The notes below the pieces were generated by a model. That model did not search any database. It was not told where the DNA came from and worked only from the letters and a program-made list of their open reading frames with translations. The translations under genes and the position numbers were made by a program. Below, one piece after another: positions 26,652 to 35,907 of a stretch of 64,000 nucleotides of DNA (its first letter is position 1; every line of letters starts with the position of its first letter). Origin of the DNA: Rheinheimera sp. (GTDB lineage: Bacteria > Pseudomonadota > Gammaproteobacteria > Enterobacterales > Alteromonadaceae); the NCBI RefSeq assembly GCF_030690345.1, contig NZ_JAUYGV010000008.1, forward strand, positions 64,433-128,432, given 5' to 3'.

Positions 26652-28301
26652 ATGAAATATAATAAATTATCCACGATTGCTACTGCTACCCTGCTGGCAA
26701 TGGGGTTCACCGCTGCCGCAACTGCATCAGACCGCGTCATTATCCAGCTTGATAACAGCAAAAAAGGCGTGGTTAAAGCGCTGGCGAAACAGCTGGGCGG
26801 CGATGTTAAAGTTGATGCCGATGGCTTTATCGCTGCACAGTTCAGCGGTAAATCATTAAGTGAAATCAAAGGCCTGTTAAACAATCCGCACATCAAGCTG
26901 GTTGAAGAAGACGCTCTGCGTAAGCCACTGGCGATCTACAACGACGATGCAGGCAACCCGATGGCCAGCCAATTAACACCTTATGCGGTGTATCAGTCGC
27001 AAGCCAACCAGGTGGCATTGAACTTAGGTGCCGGCATGAAAGTTTGTGTTATCGACTCCGGCCTGGACCGTTCAAATATCGATTTCGACTGGGGCAATAT
27101 CACTGGTGATAACGACTCCGGCACCGGCAGCTGGGATGTTGCCGGTGGCCCGCACGGCACTCACGTTGCCGGCACTGTTGGCGCCGCCGATAACGGCGTC
27201 GGTGTAGTGGGTATGGCACCGGGTGTGGCTATGCACATTATCAAAGTATTTAATGCTGAAGGTTGGGGCTATTCATCTGATCTGGCGTATGCCGCACAAA
27301 AATGTACTGCTGCCGGTGCCAATATCATTACCATGAGCTTAGGTGGTGGCGGTGCGAACAGCACAGAGTCTAATGCCTTTGCTACGTTCACTAACAACGG
27401 TGGCTTAGTGCTGGCTGCAGCCGGTAACGATGGCAACAACGTACGTTCATACCCTGCCGGTTACCCATCAGTGATGATGATTGGTGCTAACGATGCCAAT
27501 AACGCCATTGCCGACTTCTCCCAATTCCCAAGCTGTGCCAGCGGCAAGGGTAAAAATGCAACGAACGATGAAACCATCTGTGTTGAAGTAACAGCCGGCG
27601 GTGTTGACACTCTGTCTACCTATCCTGCTGATGGCGCAACCTCGGCATCACTGTATGCCGGCAGTACGGCTTTTGCCTCTTCAGCAATGGAAAACGCCGG
27701 TTCAGCTGCAGGCAATACCTATTTTATGGGGCTGGCTACAGCAACTGACAGCGGCGCAGCCGGTAAAGTCTGCGTAATTGACCGTGGCACTATCTCATTT
27801 CACGACAAGGTGAAAAACTGCGAAAACTCAGGCGGTATCGGTGCAGTTATTATCAATAACGAACCAGGCATGCTTTACGCTACCTTAGGTGAAGGTTCGG
27901 CCAACACTACCTCTATCCCTGCAGTAGGTGCGGCGCAGGAAGATCGCTCTGCCCTGCTGGCGGCCGGCACAATGTCAGTTACCATTGAAAGCAGCGACTA
28001 TGGCTACATGAGCGGCACCTCAATGGCAACGCCGGCAGTAGCGGGTGTAGCAGCTCTGGTATGGTCTAACTTCCCAAGCTGTAGCGGTACGGAAATACGC
28101 AATGCGTTAAAAGCCACGGCACAAGACGCCGGGGCGGCGGGCAAAGATGTGTACTTCGGCTATGGCATCGTTAAAGCCAAAGCAGCATATGACTATCTGA
28201 CTGCCAATGGCTGTGCCGGCTCTGGTGGTGACACTGGCGGCGGCGATACTGGCGGAGACACCGGCGGCAGCTGTAAAGGCGGCCCGAGAAAGTGCGGTTA
28301 A
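26652..28301 (+). CDS. Secreted subtilisin-like (S8) serine protease with PA domain
   Basis: The 549-residue precursor has a signal peptide (1-26), an I9-type propeptide (about 27-95, ending HIKLVEEDAL) and an S8 catalytic domain with Asp135 (VCVIDSGLD), His168 (GPHGTHVAGT) and the Ser in SGTSMATPAVAG near residue 455. A protease-associated (PA) insert lies before the Ser (about 330-430, with GKVCVIDRGTISFHDKV). The chain ends in a Gly/Asp/Thr linker and a very short Cys tail (CKGGPRKCG), where relatives often carry a P or PPC domain. It should be an exported, self-processing endoprotease for nutrient scavenging. A strong terminator follows. Confidence 0.94.
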   Translation: MKYNKLSTIATATLLAMGFTAAATASDRVIIQLDNSKKGVVKALAKQLGGDVKVDADGFIAAQFSGKSLSEIKGLLNNPHIKLVEEDALRKPLAIYNDDAGNPMASQLTPYAVYQSQANQVALNLGAGMKVCVIDSGLDRSNIDFDWGNITGDNDSGTGSWDVAGGPHGTHVAGTVGAADNGVGVVGMAPGVAMHIIKVFNAEGWGYSSDLAYAAQKCTAAGANIITMSLGGGGANSTESNAFATFTNNGGLVLAAAGNDGNNVRSYPAGYPSVMMIGANDANNAIADFSQFPSCASGKGKNATNDETICVEVTAGGVDTLSTYPADGATSASLYAGSTAFASSAMENAGSAAGNTYFMGLATATDSGAAGKVCVIDRGTISFHDKVKNCENSGGIGAVIINNEPGMLYATLGEGSANTTSIPAVGAAQEDRSALLAAGTMSVTIESSDYGYMSGTSMATPAVAGVAALVWSNFPSCSGTEIRNALKATAQDAGAAGKDVYFGYGIVKAKAAYDYLTANGCAGSGGDTGGGDTGGDTGGSCKGGPRKCG

Positions 28302-28313
28302 GCCGTAACGATT

Positions 28314-28342
28314 AAAAAAGCCGGCATCAAGCCGGCTTTTTG
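28314..28342 (+). terminator. Rho-independent terminator of the subtilase gene
   Basis: AAAAAGCCGGC and GCCGGCTTTTT form an 11-base perfect stem with a 5-base loop (ATCAA). The T-run makes it a strong terminator on the + strand, and its A-run would allow function on the other strand too. Confidence 0.92.
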
Positions 28343-28413
28343 TTAACATTTAACTTGAGAACACAGCTAAGTCCGGTAGACTAAAGCCACCTGAGCGTCA
28401 GTCGGCCTTTGCC

Positions 28414-28992
28414 ATGACTTTACTGCACAATATCAGCCGCACTTTGCAGCGCCGCCGCAACAGCACCTGGCATGCACTGGGCTATGACACCACTGTACGG
28501 CCCGAAACTCCGGCCGACTACGCGGCAATAGCCCGCCTTACCCACACTGCCTTTAATAATGATGCCGAAGCAAACCTGATAGCCACACTGCGCTGCCAGG
28601 CTGAGGATTATATCGCCTTAGTAGCAGAGCAGCATGGCGAAGTAGTGGGCCATATTTTGTTTTCACCGGCAAGCCTGGATAAGGCCCCGGACTGCAAAAT
28701 AATGGCACTGGCACCCATGGCGGTAAGTAATGTATTGCAACATCAGGGTATAGGCTCTGCCCTGGTGCGGGCCGGGTTGGAGCAATGCAATAAACAAGGC
28801 GTTGCCGCAGTGGTGGTACTGGGCCATCCGGGTTATTACCCGCGTTTTGGCTTTACCCCGGCCAGCCGTTTTAACATCAGCTGCCCGTGGCAGGTGCCGG
28901 ATAACACTTTTATGCTGTTGGAGTTAATACCAGGTGTGCTGAAGGGCAAAAGCGGCCGCGTAGAGTATCACCCGGCCTTTACTGCGCTGTAG
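28414..28992 (+). CDS. GNAT family N-acetyltransferase (YhbS-like)
   Basis: The 192-residue protein has a short basic N-terminal extension (about 1-27) before a GNAT fold. The acetyl-CoA loop is VSNVLQHQGIGSALV, and VVVLGHPGYYPRFGFTPAS is the characteristic end of the YhbS-type subgroup. The substrate is unknown. It converges on the Lon-like protease gene, with their stops one base apart. Confidence 0.88.
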   Translation: MTLLHNISRTLQRRRNSTWHALGYDTTVRPETPADYAAIARLTHTAFNNDAEANLIATLRCQAEDYIALVAEQHGEVVGHILFSPASLDKAPDCKIMALAPMAVSNVLQHQGIGSALVRAGLEQCNKQGVAAVVVLGHPGYYPRFGFTPASRFNISCPWQVPDNTFMLLELIPGVLKGKSGRVEYHPAFTAL

Positions 28993-28993
28993 C

Positions 28994-31387
28994 CTAATCC
29001 TCATCCATGGCGCCGTTTACTATTTCGGCAATTTTCGCTAACCGCACCAGCGCACGGCCGTTAACCGACTTTTTCGGATACTGGCCACGGCTGCTTTTCT
29101 CGCCGGCTTCTACACCGGTAAGCAGCGTTAAAGCTTCATCCACTGTTTTTACTACGTAGATATGAAACTTGTGCTGCTTCACGGCGTTAATTACTTCGTC
29201 ATTCAACACCAGGTTAAGCTGGTTGCTGGCCGGAATAATCACACCCTGCTCGCCGGTTAAGCCACGGCTTTGGCACAAGCGGAAGTAACCTTCTATTTTC
29301 TCGTTTACGCCACCAATAGCCTGTACCTGGCCATGTTGGTTAATTGAGCCGGTCACTGCCAGGCTTTGCTTAATGGGTATGTCGGTAATCGCCGATAACA
29401 GCGCACACACTTCAGCCAACGAGGCGCTGTCGCCGTCGATATGACCATAGCTTTGCTCCATGGCAATATTGGCCGATAACGTCAGCGGGAATTCCCGCGC
29501 ATATTTCGCCCCCAGGTAACCGGTTAGCAACAACACGCCCTTGGAGTGAATGGCTTTGCCCAGTTCAACTTCGCGCTCTATATCAATAACACCGCTACTG
29601 CCGGCAAACACCGTAGCGCTAATGCGTGCCGGGGTACCAAAGGCGGTATCGCCGATTTCCAGCACCGTTAAGCCGTTTACTTTACCCACGGCCAGGCCGT
29701 CGGTATCAATTAAAATCTGGCCTTCCTGAATATCTTCCAAAAAGCCTTCGCTAATACGGCCGGTACGGTGTTGTTTGCCTTTTAATGCCTGCTGGATATG
29801 CTCAGCCCCCAGGCTGTCGCTGTGCTGCTGGCCGGCGTAAAAACAGGCTTCGCGCACTAATTCCAGTACATCAGCAAAGCGCGCCGACAACTTACGCTGG
29901 TGCTCTGCCTGGCGAAAACTAAAGGTCAGCAATTGTTTAAAACCGGCCTGGGTTAACTCGTTAACGTTTAACAAGCGCATTTGCTCGCGAATTTGCATCG
30001 CCATATAAGTCACGGTTTGTTCGTTATACGGCAAATAATGTTCAAAATCGGCCAATACCCGAAACAGCTCGTTAAATTCGTCGTCTACGTCCTGGATCAG
30101 GTAATACAAGTCGCGCGAGCCCAGCAGCACCACTTTGACATTCAGTGGTATGGCTTTGGGGGTAATAATGGTGGAATTGGTTACCGCATGCTCAGATAAG
30201 GTATCAATCAGCAGCTCGCCGGATTTCAGCGCCAGCTTCAGTGCATCCCACAGCTGCGGTTGTGTCAGCAGGCGGTCGGCGTCGAGAATTAAATAGCCGC
30301 CATTGGCACGGTGCAGCGCGCCCGGGCGGATCATGCGGTAGTTGGTGTATAAGTTACCACTGCTGGAGTTGTACTCCACCCGGCCAAACAGGTTGCCGTA
30401 GCTGGGGTTAGGCTCAAACACTATTGGCGCGCCGGACATGCTCTCGTAATGCACCAGCACGTTAGGGACAAATTCTTCAATAAAAATTTCACGGTTATCG
30501 GCTTCTTCCTGCTTCTCTGCTTCAGACTCGTCCGGCATCAGCTCCAGCACGGCTTTTACCAGGTGGTTGCGCATTTCGCGGATGTAACGCTGCACGCCAA
30601 GCTCGGCGGCGTAATCATGCTCCAGCTGTTTTAACAGCGGTTTAATCGCCTGCTCTATGGTGTCTTTACGCAGCGCCCGTAAGCTTTCCGACAGCTCGCG
30701 TTTCCACTGCGGCAGCTCCAGTAATTGCTCATTTAAGATGGTTTCCAGCTCGCTGACCAGGCCGTAGAAATACTGGCGTTGCTCTTCGGTCAGTTTAGAA
30801 AACTCCTGGTCGTCCAGTGGCTTGCCGTCGATAATCGGCGAAAAGCTCACCGCGCCGTTTTCTTCATACAGTACAACATTTTTTTCCAGCGCCTTGCTCT
30901 CTACCAGCTCTATCGCATGCTCGTATTTGTCGTCAAAGGCGCGGGCGATGGCTTTTTTCTTGCGCTGATAGCCCGGGTTATCAAAAGCCGCCGGAAAGGT
31001 GTCCAGCAACTCGTCAATCAGGCCTTCAATCTTCTTCACCAGCACTTTGCCTTCACCCGGCAGCAGCCGCAAGGTTCCCGGCACCCGCTCGTCGTCAAAG
31101 TTGTTCAGGTAACACCATTCTTCCGGCGTGGCTTTTTCACTGGCGGCTTGCTGCAGTATGTCCTGCACCAGGGTAAAGCGGCCCAGCGCCGGCTCACCCA
31201 TTACGTACAGGTTGTACCCCGGCATATCCATGCCGATAGCAAACGCCAGTGCCGATTTGGCCCGCTCCTGGCCGATAAAGGCCGGGATCAATTGCTTTAC
31301 GTCCAGTGCTTGTTTAAGCAGCTTGCTGTCCAGATGCGGGCCCAGTTGTTGTATCGTCAGTGCCAGAGGATGTAGGTGTGCGGTCAT
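28994..31387 (-). CDS. Lon-related ATP-dependent protease (LonB/YcbZ-type)
   Basis: The 797-residue protein has an N-terminal AAA-like module (about 1-330), a LonB-type ATPase part (about 330-560; GGYLILDADRLL as Walker B) and a Lon_C proteolytic domain. The Ser654 (GDSAS) and Lys697 (NEKIEG) dyad is spaced 43 residues apart, exactly as in E. coli Lon. The P-loop-like segment MGEPALGRFTLV lacks the usual Lys, as in several members of this group. It is probably a cytoplasmic quality-control or regulatory protease. It is transcribed alone. Confidence 0.92.
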   Translation of the reverse strand: MTAHLHPLALTIQQLGPHLDSKLLKQALDVKQLIPAFIGQERAKSALAFAIGMDMPGYNLYVMGEPALGRFTLVQDILQQAASEKATPEEWCYLNNFDDERVPGTLRLLPGEGKVLVKKIEGLIDELLDTFPAAFDNPGYQRKKKAIARAFDDKYEHAIELVESKALEKNVVLYEENGAVSFSPIIDGKPLDDQEFSKLTEEQRQYFYGLVSELETILNEQLLELPQWKRELSESLRALRKDTIEQAIKPLLKQLEHDYAAELGVQRYIREMRNHLVKAVLELMPDESEAEKQEEADNREIFIEEFVPNVLVHYESMSGAPIVFEPNPSYGNLFGRVEYNSSSGNLYTNYRMIRPGALHRANGGYLILDADRLLTQPQLWDALKLALKSGELLIDTLSEHAVTNSTIITPKAIPLNVKVVLLGSRDLYYLIQDVDDEFNELFRVLADFEHYLPYNEQTVTYMAMQIREQMRLLNVNELTQAGFKQLLTFSFRQAEHQRKLSARFADVLELVREACFYAGQQHSDSLGAEHIQQALKGKQHRTGRISEGFLEDIQEGQILIDTDGLAVGKVNGLTVLEIGDTAFGTPARISATVFAGSSGVIDIEREVELGKAIHSKGVLLLTGYLGAKYAREFPLTLSANIAMEQSYGHIDGDSASLAEVCALLSAITDIPIKQSLAVTGSINQHGQVQAIGGVNEKIEGYFRLCQSRGLTGEQGVIIPASNQLNLVLNDEVINAVKQHKFHIYVVKTVDEALTLLTGVEAGEKSSRGQYPKKSVNGRALVRLAKIAEIVNGAMDED

Positions 31388-31533
31388 GTAGTACCTTAGC
31401 TTAACCAGCTGTTATAGCGGCTATACTAGCAAAAAGCCGCCCTGCTGTGCTGGTCAATTTCATTGTTTCGCTAAAGAATTCTCCGGCCTTGCCGTTACAG
31501 TGTGTATCAAGCAAACAGGACACGGGGCACATT

Positions 31534-31809
31534 ATGAACGAGACTAACCGCTTACAGAAAATCCGCAACCTGGGCGTACGCCTGCAGGAGCTAGAGTTAG
31601 TGTCTTTAACGCCGGGTAAGTCTTATACCGGTGCCGCGCTGAACTTTTTATTTGCTGATCACCAATTAGAGCGCCCTGCCGGCTTGCCGCTGGAGCACAC
31701 GCTGAAAACCCTCGGCGCTGCCATAGTAGACAAACGTAAAGTGCGCTTCGCTAACCTGGATGCCGATGCCGTAATTGACTTCTTTTGCCGCCTGTATCGC
31801 GTACATTAA
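31534..31809 (+). CDS. Small hypothetical protein
   Basis: The ATG at 31534 (GGGG 6 bases upstream) gives 91 residues; a longer frame from 31447 is not supported. The protein is basic, mostly helical in appearance, with no signal peptide, membrane helix or cysteine motif. I do not recognise the family. It is flanked by the divergent Lon-like gene and DoxX. A GGCTTAG/CTAAGCC hairpin (31812-31831) without T-run follows its stop. Confidence 0.6.
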   Translation: MNETNRLQKIRNLGVRLQELELVSLTPGKSYTGAALNFLFADHQLERPAGLPLEHTLKTLGAAIVDKRKVRFANLDADAVIDFFCRLYRVH

Positions 31810-31948
31810 ATGGCTTAGCATTCCCTAAGCCGCCTCTCCTTCCCGTTCAATTTCACACTTACTGCCCGGCAAAATTAGCGCCGTGCTGAAATATTCCCGC
31901 CGGCCGGCCGTTCTAATAGGCTAGTCAGTAGCTATATGAGCCGGGTCT

Positions 31949-32551
31949 ATGCCAGCCGTTGTTAGTTTTTACCATCGCCTTATTACACACAGCCAGCAGT
32001 TGTCAGGGCTGGCACCGCTGTTATTGCGTTTATACCTTGCGCCGGTGCTGTTGCAGGCCGGTTGGAATAAATACCGCCATTTTGATAATACCGTTGCCTG
32101 GTTTGGCAATGCCGACTGGGGCTTAGGTTTACCGGCACCGGCGCTGCTGGCTGTGCTGGCCATCGCTGCGGAAACCCTGGGCGCACTGTTTTTACTGTTG
32201 GGGCTGTTTACACGGCTGGTCAGTATACCGCTGCTGGTTACCATGCTGGTGGCGATTTTTGCTGTGCACTGGCCCAATGGTTGGCTGGCGATAGCCGACA
32301 GCAGCAGTTGGTTAGCGAACGAGCGGGTACTGAATTCGGCCACACAACTTGATGCAGCCAAAAGCCTGCTGCAACAACACGGTAATTATGATTGGCTAAC
32401 CGGCAACGGCAATATTGTTATTTTAAATAACGGTATTGAATTCGCGGCAACCTATTTTGTTATGTTGCTAAGCTTATTTTTCAGCGGCGGTGGCCGCTAT
32501 ACCAGCATTGATCATTACCTCAGCCGCCGCTACAGTGCAGGACAACGCTAA
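31949..32551 (+). CDS. DoxX family membrane protein
   Basis: The 200-residue protein has four membrane helices typical of DoxX (PF07681 type): LLLRLYLAPVLLQAGWNK, LLAVLAIAAETLGALFLLLGLF, RLVSIPLLVTMLVAIFAVHW and EFAATYFVMLLSLFFSGGG (each within 20 residues). DoxX proteins are linked with quinol oxidase, thiol stress and detoxification modules. Its stop overlaps the start of the ECF sigma factor (TAATG), so it heads a probable five-gene set running to 35298. Confidence 0.9.
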   Translation: MPAVVSFYHRLITHSQQLSGLAPLLLRLYLAPVLLQAGWNKYRHFDNTVAWFGNADWGLGLPAPALLAVLAIAAETLGALFLLLGLFTRLVSIPLLVTMLVAIFAVHWPNGWLAIADSSSWLANERVLNSATQLDAAKSLLQQHGNYDWLTGNGNIVILNNGIEFAATYFVMLLSLFFSGGGRYTSIDHYLSRRYSAGQR

Positions 32552-33225
32552 TGGCCAGCATTCATTTTTTGCCAAGCCGGCAAAATCATGCCAGGCTGGC
32601 GCTCAACTCAGCAGCGATTAACAGCACTTCTATGCCAGAGCAATCTCACACTGCCTCCGCTGACACCCCGGACGTTGACAGCAAGCCCGCTGCTAACGTC
32701 GCAGTATTCCAGCTAAGCGACAGTAAAACCAAGCGCTACGAGCAACTGGTGCAGCATTACCATGCAAATCTGTACCGCTACGGTTATTGGTTGTGCAAAG
32801 ACCCGGATATTGCGCAGGATTTAGTACAAGACACCTTTTTGCGTGCCTGGAAGCATTTAGACAGCCTGCTCGACCCGGCGGCCGCCAAGGCCTGGCTGGT
32901 AACCATATTGCGGCGGGAAAACGCACGGCGCTTTGAACGTAAGCAGTTTGACTATGACGATGGCGCCGAACAAGACAACCTGGCCGACACCAGACAAAGC
33001 AGCGCCGAGCAGGACTGCGACAACGACTTATTGCGCAAACGCATGGCTACACTGCCGGAAGAATACCGCGAACCGCTGGTGCTGCAGGCACTGGGCGGCT
33101 TTAGCAGCGATGAAATTGCCCATTTGCTGCAGCTTAATGTTAATACCGTAAATACCCGGCTGTTTCGCGCCCGCAACTTGCTGCGCGCTCAGCTTACTTT
33201 GCAGGGGGAGTCCGGCCATGGATAA
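32551..33225 (+). CDS. ECF-type sigma-70 family RNA polymerase sigma factor
   Basis: The 224-residue frame has sigma region 2 (about 65-130; LVQHYHANLYRYGYWLCKDP, AQDLVQDTFLRAWKHL) and region 4 (about 160-215; LPEEYREPLVLQALGGFSSDEIAHLL, quoted in part). The first 50 residues are not conserved, and ATG at 32632 is an alternative start. It overlaps the DoxX stop and itself overlaps the DUF3379 gene by 8 bases. That arrangement is typical of a sigma factor with its membrane-bound partner regulator. Confidence 0.93.
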   Translation: MASIHFLPSRQNHARLALNSAAINSTSMPEQSHTASADTPDVDSKPAANVAVFQLSDSKTKRYEQLVQHYHANLYRYGYWLCKDPDIAQDLVQDTFLRAWKHLDSLLDPAAAKAWLVTILRRENARRFERKQFDYDDGAEQDNLADTRQSSAEQDCDNDLLRKRMATLPEEYREPLVLQALGGFSSDEIAHLLQLNVNTVNTRLFRARNLLRAQLTLQGESGHG

Positions 33226-33916
33226 CACAGAATTACGCCGTATCTTGCTGGCCAACCCGTTTAGCCGTCATCCGGCGCTGCTGGCGGCTATGGCCCGCGA
33301 CACTGATTTACAACAGTTCGCCAATGAACTGCAACAGCAGCAGCGCGAGCTGGAAGATGCACTGCAAGTACCGGTACCGCCAATGCTGGCCGAGCGCTTA
33401 TTGCAAATTCCGCAGCAACACAAACCGCGCCGGCGCTGGTTTACACCACTGGCGCTGGCAGCCAGTATTGCGCTGGTGTCGGTGCTGGGTGTACAGCTGT
33501 ATCAGGGCAGCTTAGCCACTGATCTGGGCAGCCATGCGCTGGCCCACGTCTACCACGAGCATGACTATTTGCAGCAGCATGCGCAAATGCAGCCGCTGGA
33601 CGAGGTAAACCTGAAACTGGCCAGTTTTGATGCCAGCCTGCAAGACTGGCAGGACGAGATTATCTACGCCCGTTACTGCACCTTTCAGGGCGTGCGCTCA
33701 CTGCATCTGGCGGTCAAAACTGCCAGCGGCTATGCCACTGTTTTTGTTGTGCCAAAGGACGCCGAACTGGCCTTCAGCAGCCAATTTTCCGACCAGCAGT
33801 ATCAGGGCTTAACGCTGGCCATGGCCAAAGCCAATGTGATCGTGGTGAGCGATAACGCCGCTGATTTACAACAGCTGCCGCAAAAGCTGGCCGATAAACT
33901 GATTTTCTCCGCCTGA
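33218..33916 (+). CDS. DUF3379 membrane protein, probable anti-sigma factor
   Basis: The 232-residue protein has a cytoplasmic N-terminal helical region (about 1-75), one membrane helix (about 77-98, FTPLALAASIALVSVLGVQL) and a periplasmic domain. This matches DUF3379 proteins that accompany ECF sigma genes in Alteromonadales and Shewanella. No zinc anti-sigma HxxxCxxC motif is present. The 8-base overlap with the sigma gene and the topology suggest that it holds the sigma factor at the membrane. The anti-sigma role is inference. Confidence 0.82.
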   Translation: MDNTELRRILLANPFSRHPALLAAMARDTDLQQFANELQQQQRELEDALQVPVPPMLAERLLQIPQQHKPRRRWFTPLALAASIALVSVLGVQLYQGSLATDLGSHALAHVYHEHDYLQQHAQMQPLDEVNLKLASFDASLQDWQDEIIYARYCTFQGVRSLHLAVKTASGYATVFVVPKDAELAFSSQFSDQQYQGLTLAMAKANVIVVSDNAADLQQLPQKLADKLIFSA

Positions 33917-33929
33917 GGCAACAACGCTG

Positions 33930-34769
33930 ATGCCTGCGATCATTGCCGACCCTGCTATAGCGCCTGTTGGCAACCTGCAACATTTGGGCTTGCAGGCATT
34001 TATGCCGCATCCTGTGCTGGCTGCTCTGGTGCAATGTTACTGGGTAATACGCCAGCCAACATTGCCCACTGGCGGTTACCGCCAAACCCTGTATCCGGAC
34101 GGCGGCAGCAGCCTGAACTTCTATTTTCAGCCCAACCAGCCGCCACTATGCCAATTTGACGGCAGCCAAACCCTGAGCAGCATGCAATTAGCCGGCACGC
34201 CGGACGTCATAGGTATCCGCTTTTATCCCGGCGGCGCCTTTCAGTTGCTGGGTCACGATATGCCGCAGTTACAGGGCGATGCCATTAATGCCGCTGATTT
34301 GGGGATTAGTTCGCTTGCACAGCTGCAACAACAACTTGGCACTACACAGCTTACCGCTACGCGGTTGCACCATCTGGAGCAATGGCTGTTGCGGCAAATG
34401 CAGCAATCTGCTGCTCAAAGCAGCCATATTCAACAAGTGTTGCCACTGTTGCTGCAGCATCAGCAGCTGACAACGCCTTCTGTCAGCGCGCTAAGCGCAG
34501 CAGTTAACCTGAGCCGGCGCCAGTTTGAACGTAAATTCCTGCAACAGGTTGGTTTAACCCCCGGCCAGTTAAAACTGCTGCAACGGGTGCGCCACGCCAG
34601 ACAACTGATTAACCTCAATCCGCAGCAAGCCCTGACCGATATAGCGCTTTGCAGCGGCTTTTATGACCAGGCGCATTTTATTCACCAGTTTCAGCGCATT
34701 ACCGGCCAGACACCGGGCCAGTACCGCCGGCGCAAGCAAAATCAAGCTGCAAACGTTAATACGCCCTGA
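33930..34769 (+). CDS. AraC-family transcriptional regulator
   Basis: The 279-residue protein has an N-terminal domain with the pattern HPVLAALVQCYW...LYPDGGSSLNFYF...GIRFYPGGAFQLLG, found in a widespread subgroup of AraC proteins (DUF6597-like). A C-terminal AraC double helix-turn-helix follows (about 185-270; LSRRQFERKFLQQVG, GFYDQAHFIHQFQRITG). GAGG precedes the start. It follows the DUF3379 gene after 13 bp and precedes the AhpD-like gene, which it may control. Confidence 0.88.
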   Translation: MPAIIADPAIAPVGNLQHLGLQAFMPHPVLAALVQCYWVIRQPTLPTGGYRQTLYPDGGSSLNFYFQPNQPPLCQFDGSQTLSSMQLAGTPDVIGIRFYPGGAFQLLGHDMPQLQGDAINAADLGISSLAQLQQQLGTTQLTATRLHHLEQWLLRQMQQSAAQSSHIQQVLPLLLQHQQLTTPSVSALSAAVNLSRRQFERKFLQQVGLTPGQLKLLQRVRHARQLINLNPQQALTDIALCSGFYDQAHFIHQFQRITGQTPGQYRRRKQNQAANVNTP

Positions 34770-34842
34770 TTGTCGCAAAAATACAATTCTGTTTAACCGC
34801 TGTGCGGCACTATAGCGGCTCCACCACCACGAGGAGCACAAC

Positions 34843-35298
34843 ATGACGCCACGTATAGATCGCAACGAGGTATATAAACTGCAACCCGCCTTAGTTAAGG
34901 CATTGAGTAGTCTGGGCGAAGCGGCCGGCAAGGTCATTGAAGCCCCGCTGGTGCATCTGTTGCACCTGCGCATATCGCAGTTAAACGGCTGTGCCTTTTG
35001 CCAGCATATGCATGCTGCAGAAGCCCGCCACGACGGTGAGCAACAGCAACGGTTGGATGTACTGGCCGCCTGGCAAGATACCACTTTTTTCTCTACCCGC
35101 GAGCGCGCGGCACTGCGCTGGGCCGAAGCATTGACCTTGCTGGCAAGCCAGCAGGTATCTGATGATGTTTACAGCGAACTGACAGCGCAGTTTAGCCAGC
35201 AGGAAATTGTTAATTTAAGCGCGGTAATAGTAACGATGAACGCCTGGAACCGTATCGCAGTGGGCTTTCAGTTTCAACCGCAACTGAGCGCGGGTTAG
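34843..35298 (+). CDS. Carboxymuconolactone decarboxylase / AhpD-like protein
   Basis: The 151-residue protein carries the AhpD-type redox motif CAFCQHMH (Cys-x-x-Cys plus a downstream His) in the conserved context LRISQLNGCAFC, and later WAEALTLL. Such proteins act as alkylhydroperoxidase-type reductants. GAGGAG precedes the start. ECF sigma factors are often paired with CMD and DoxX proteins in oxidative or organic-stress modules, which fits the cluster 31949-35298. The hairpin GCGGCG/CGCCGC at 35302-35322 after the stop may end transcription. Confidence 0.9.
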   Translation: MTPRIDRNEVYKLQPALVKALSSLGEAAGKVIEAPLVHLLHLRISQLNGCAFCQHMHAAEARHDGEQQQRLDVLAAWQDTTFFSTRERAALRWAEALTLLASQQVSDDVYSELTAQFSQQEIVNLSAVIVTMNAWNRIAVGFQFQPQLSAG

Positions 35299-35322
35299 CA
35301 CGCGGCGCAAATTAAACGCCGC

Positions 35323-35898
35323 TTAAACGCTGCTACGTTGGGCGGCATTTAACCGCCGCCACAGGTACCAACCATAGCAGGCGTTAAACCAAAAGCCGGT
35401 ATACACTATGGCGGTAAGCTGTAACTCGCGGGAGAAATACAGCGGTACCGCCAGCGTATTAACAATAAGCCAGAACCACCAGGTTTCCAGCTTACGGTTC
35501 ATCAGTAAAAACTGCGCAATAACACTGAACATTAAAATGGCCGAATCGGCAAAGGGGGCGTAAGCATCGGTTAAGCGGTGCAGCATGTAGCCATACAGTG
35601 CCGTCACCAGCAGCGCCAGCGCGGCGTAACCGGCCAGCCGCAGCAATGGCGTGGTGCTTACCTGCTTAATGCCACTGGCCCTGCCCCACTGGTACCAACC
35701 CATAACGTTGGTAACAATAAAAAACAGCATCAGCAGTACTTCGGCGTACAGCTTTACCTGGTAAAACAGCAGCGAAAATAACGCACAGCCAATAATGCCC
35801 AGCCACCAGGTATGAATACTGTTACGCGCAGCCAGAAACACCGCCAGCAAATAAAAGCCGTTGGCGGCATATTCCAGATAAGTCGGGTTCATCTGCAT
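35323..35898 (-). CDS. pnuC: Nicotinamide riboside transporter PnuC
   Basis: The 191-residue membrane protein has about seven helices and the PnuC pattern: YAANGFYLLAVFLAARNSIHTWWLGIIGC at the start (quoted motif core AARNSIHTWWLGIIG), NVMGWYQW in the middle and NTLAVPLYFSRELQLTAIVY near the end. PnuC moves NAD precursors by facilitated diffusion. No NAD riboswitch or nadR-like partner is visible next to it. The DUF393 gene lies directly upstream on the same strand (9 bp). Confidence 0.92.
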   Translation of the reverse strand: MQMNPTYLEYAANGFYLLAVFLAARNSIHTWWLGIIGCALFSLLFYQVKLYAEVLLMLFFIVTNVMGWYQWGRASGIKQVSTTPLLRLAGYAALALLVTALYGYMLHRLTDAYAPFADSAILMFSVIAQFLLMNRKLETWWFWLIVNTLAVPLYFSRELQLTAIVYTGFWFNACYGWYLWRRLNAAQRSSV

Positions 35899-35907
35899 GC
35901 CCGGCGG

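Noticed and set aside
30779..31375. 198-residue + strand frame within the Lon-like gene
   Set aside because: It is antisense to a conserved protease domain; its composition is typical of a shadow and no start signal is present.
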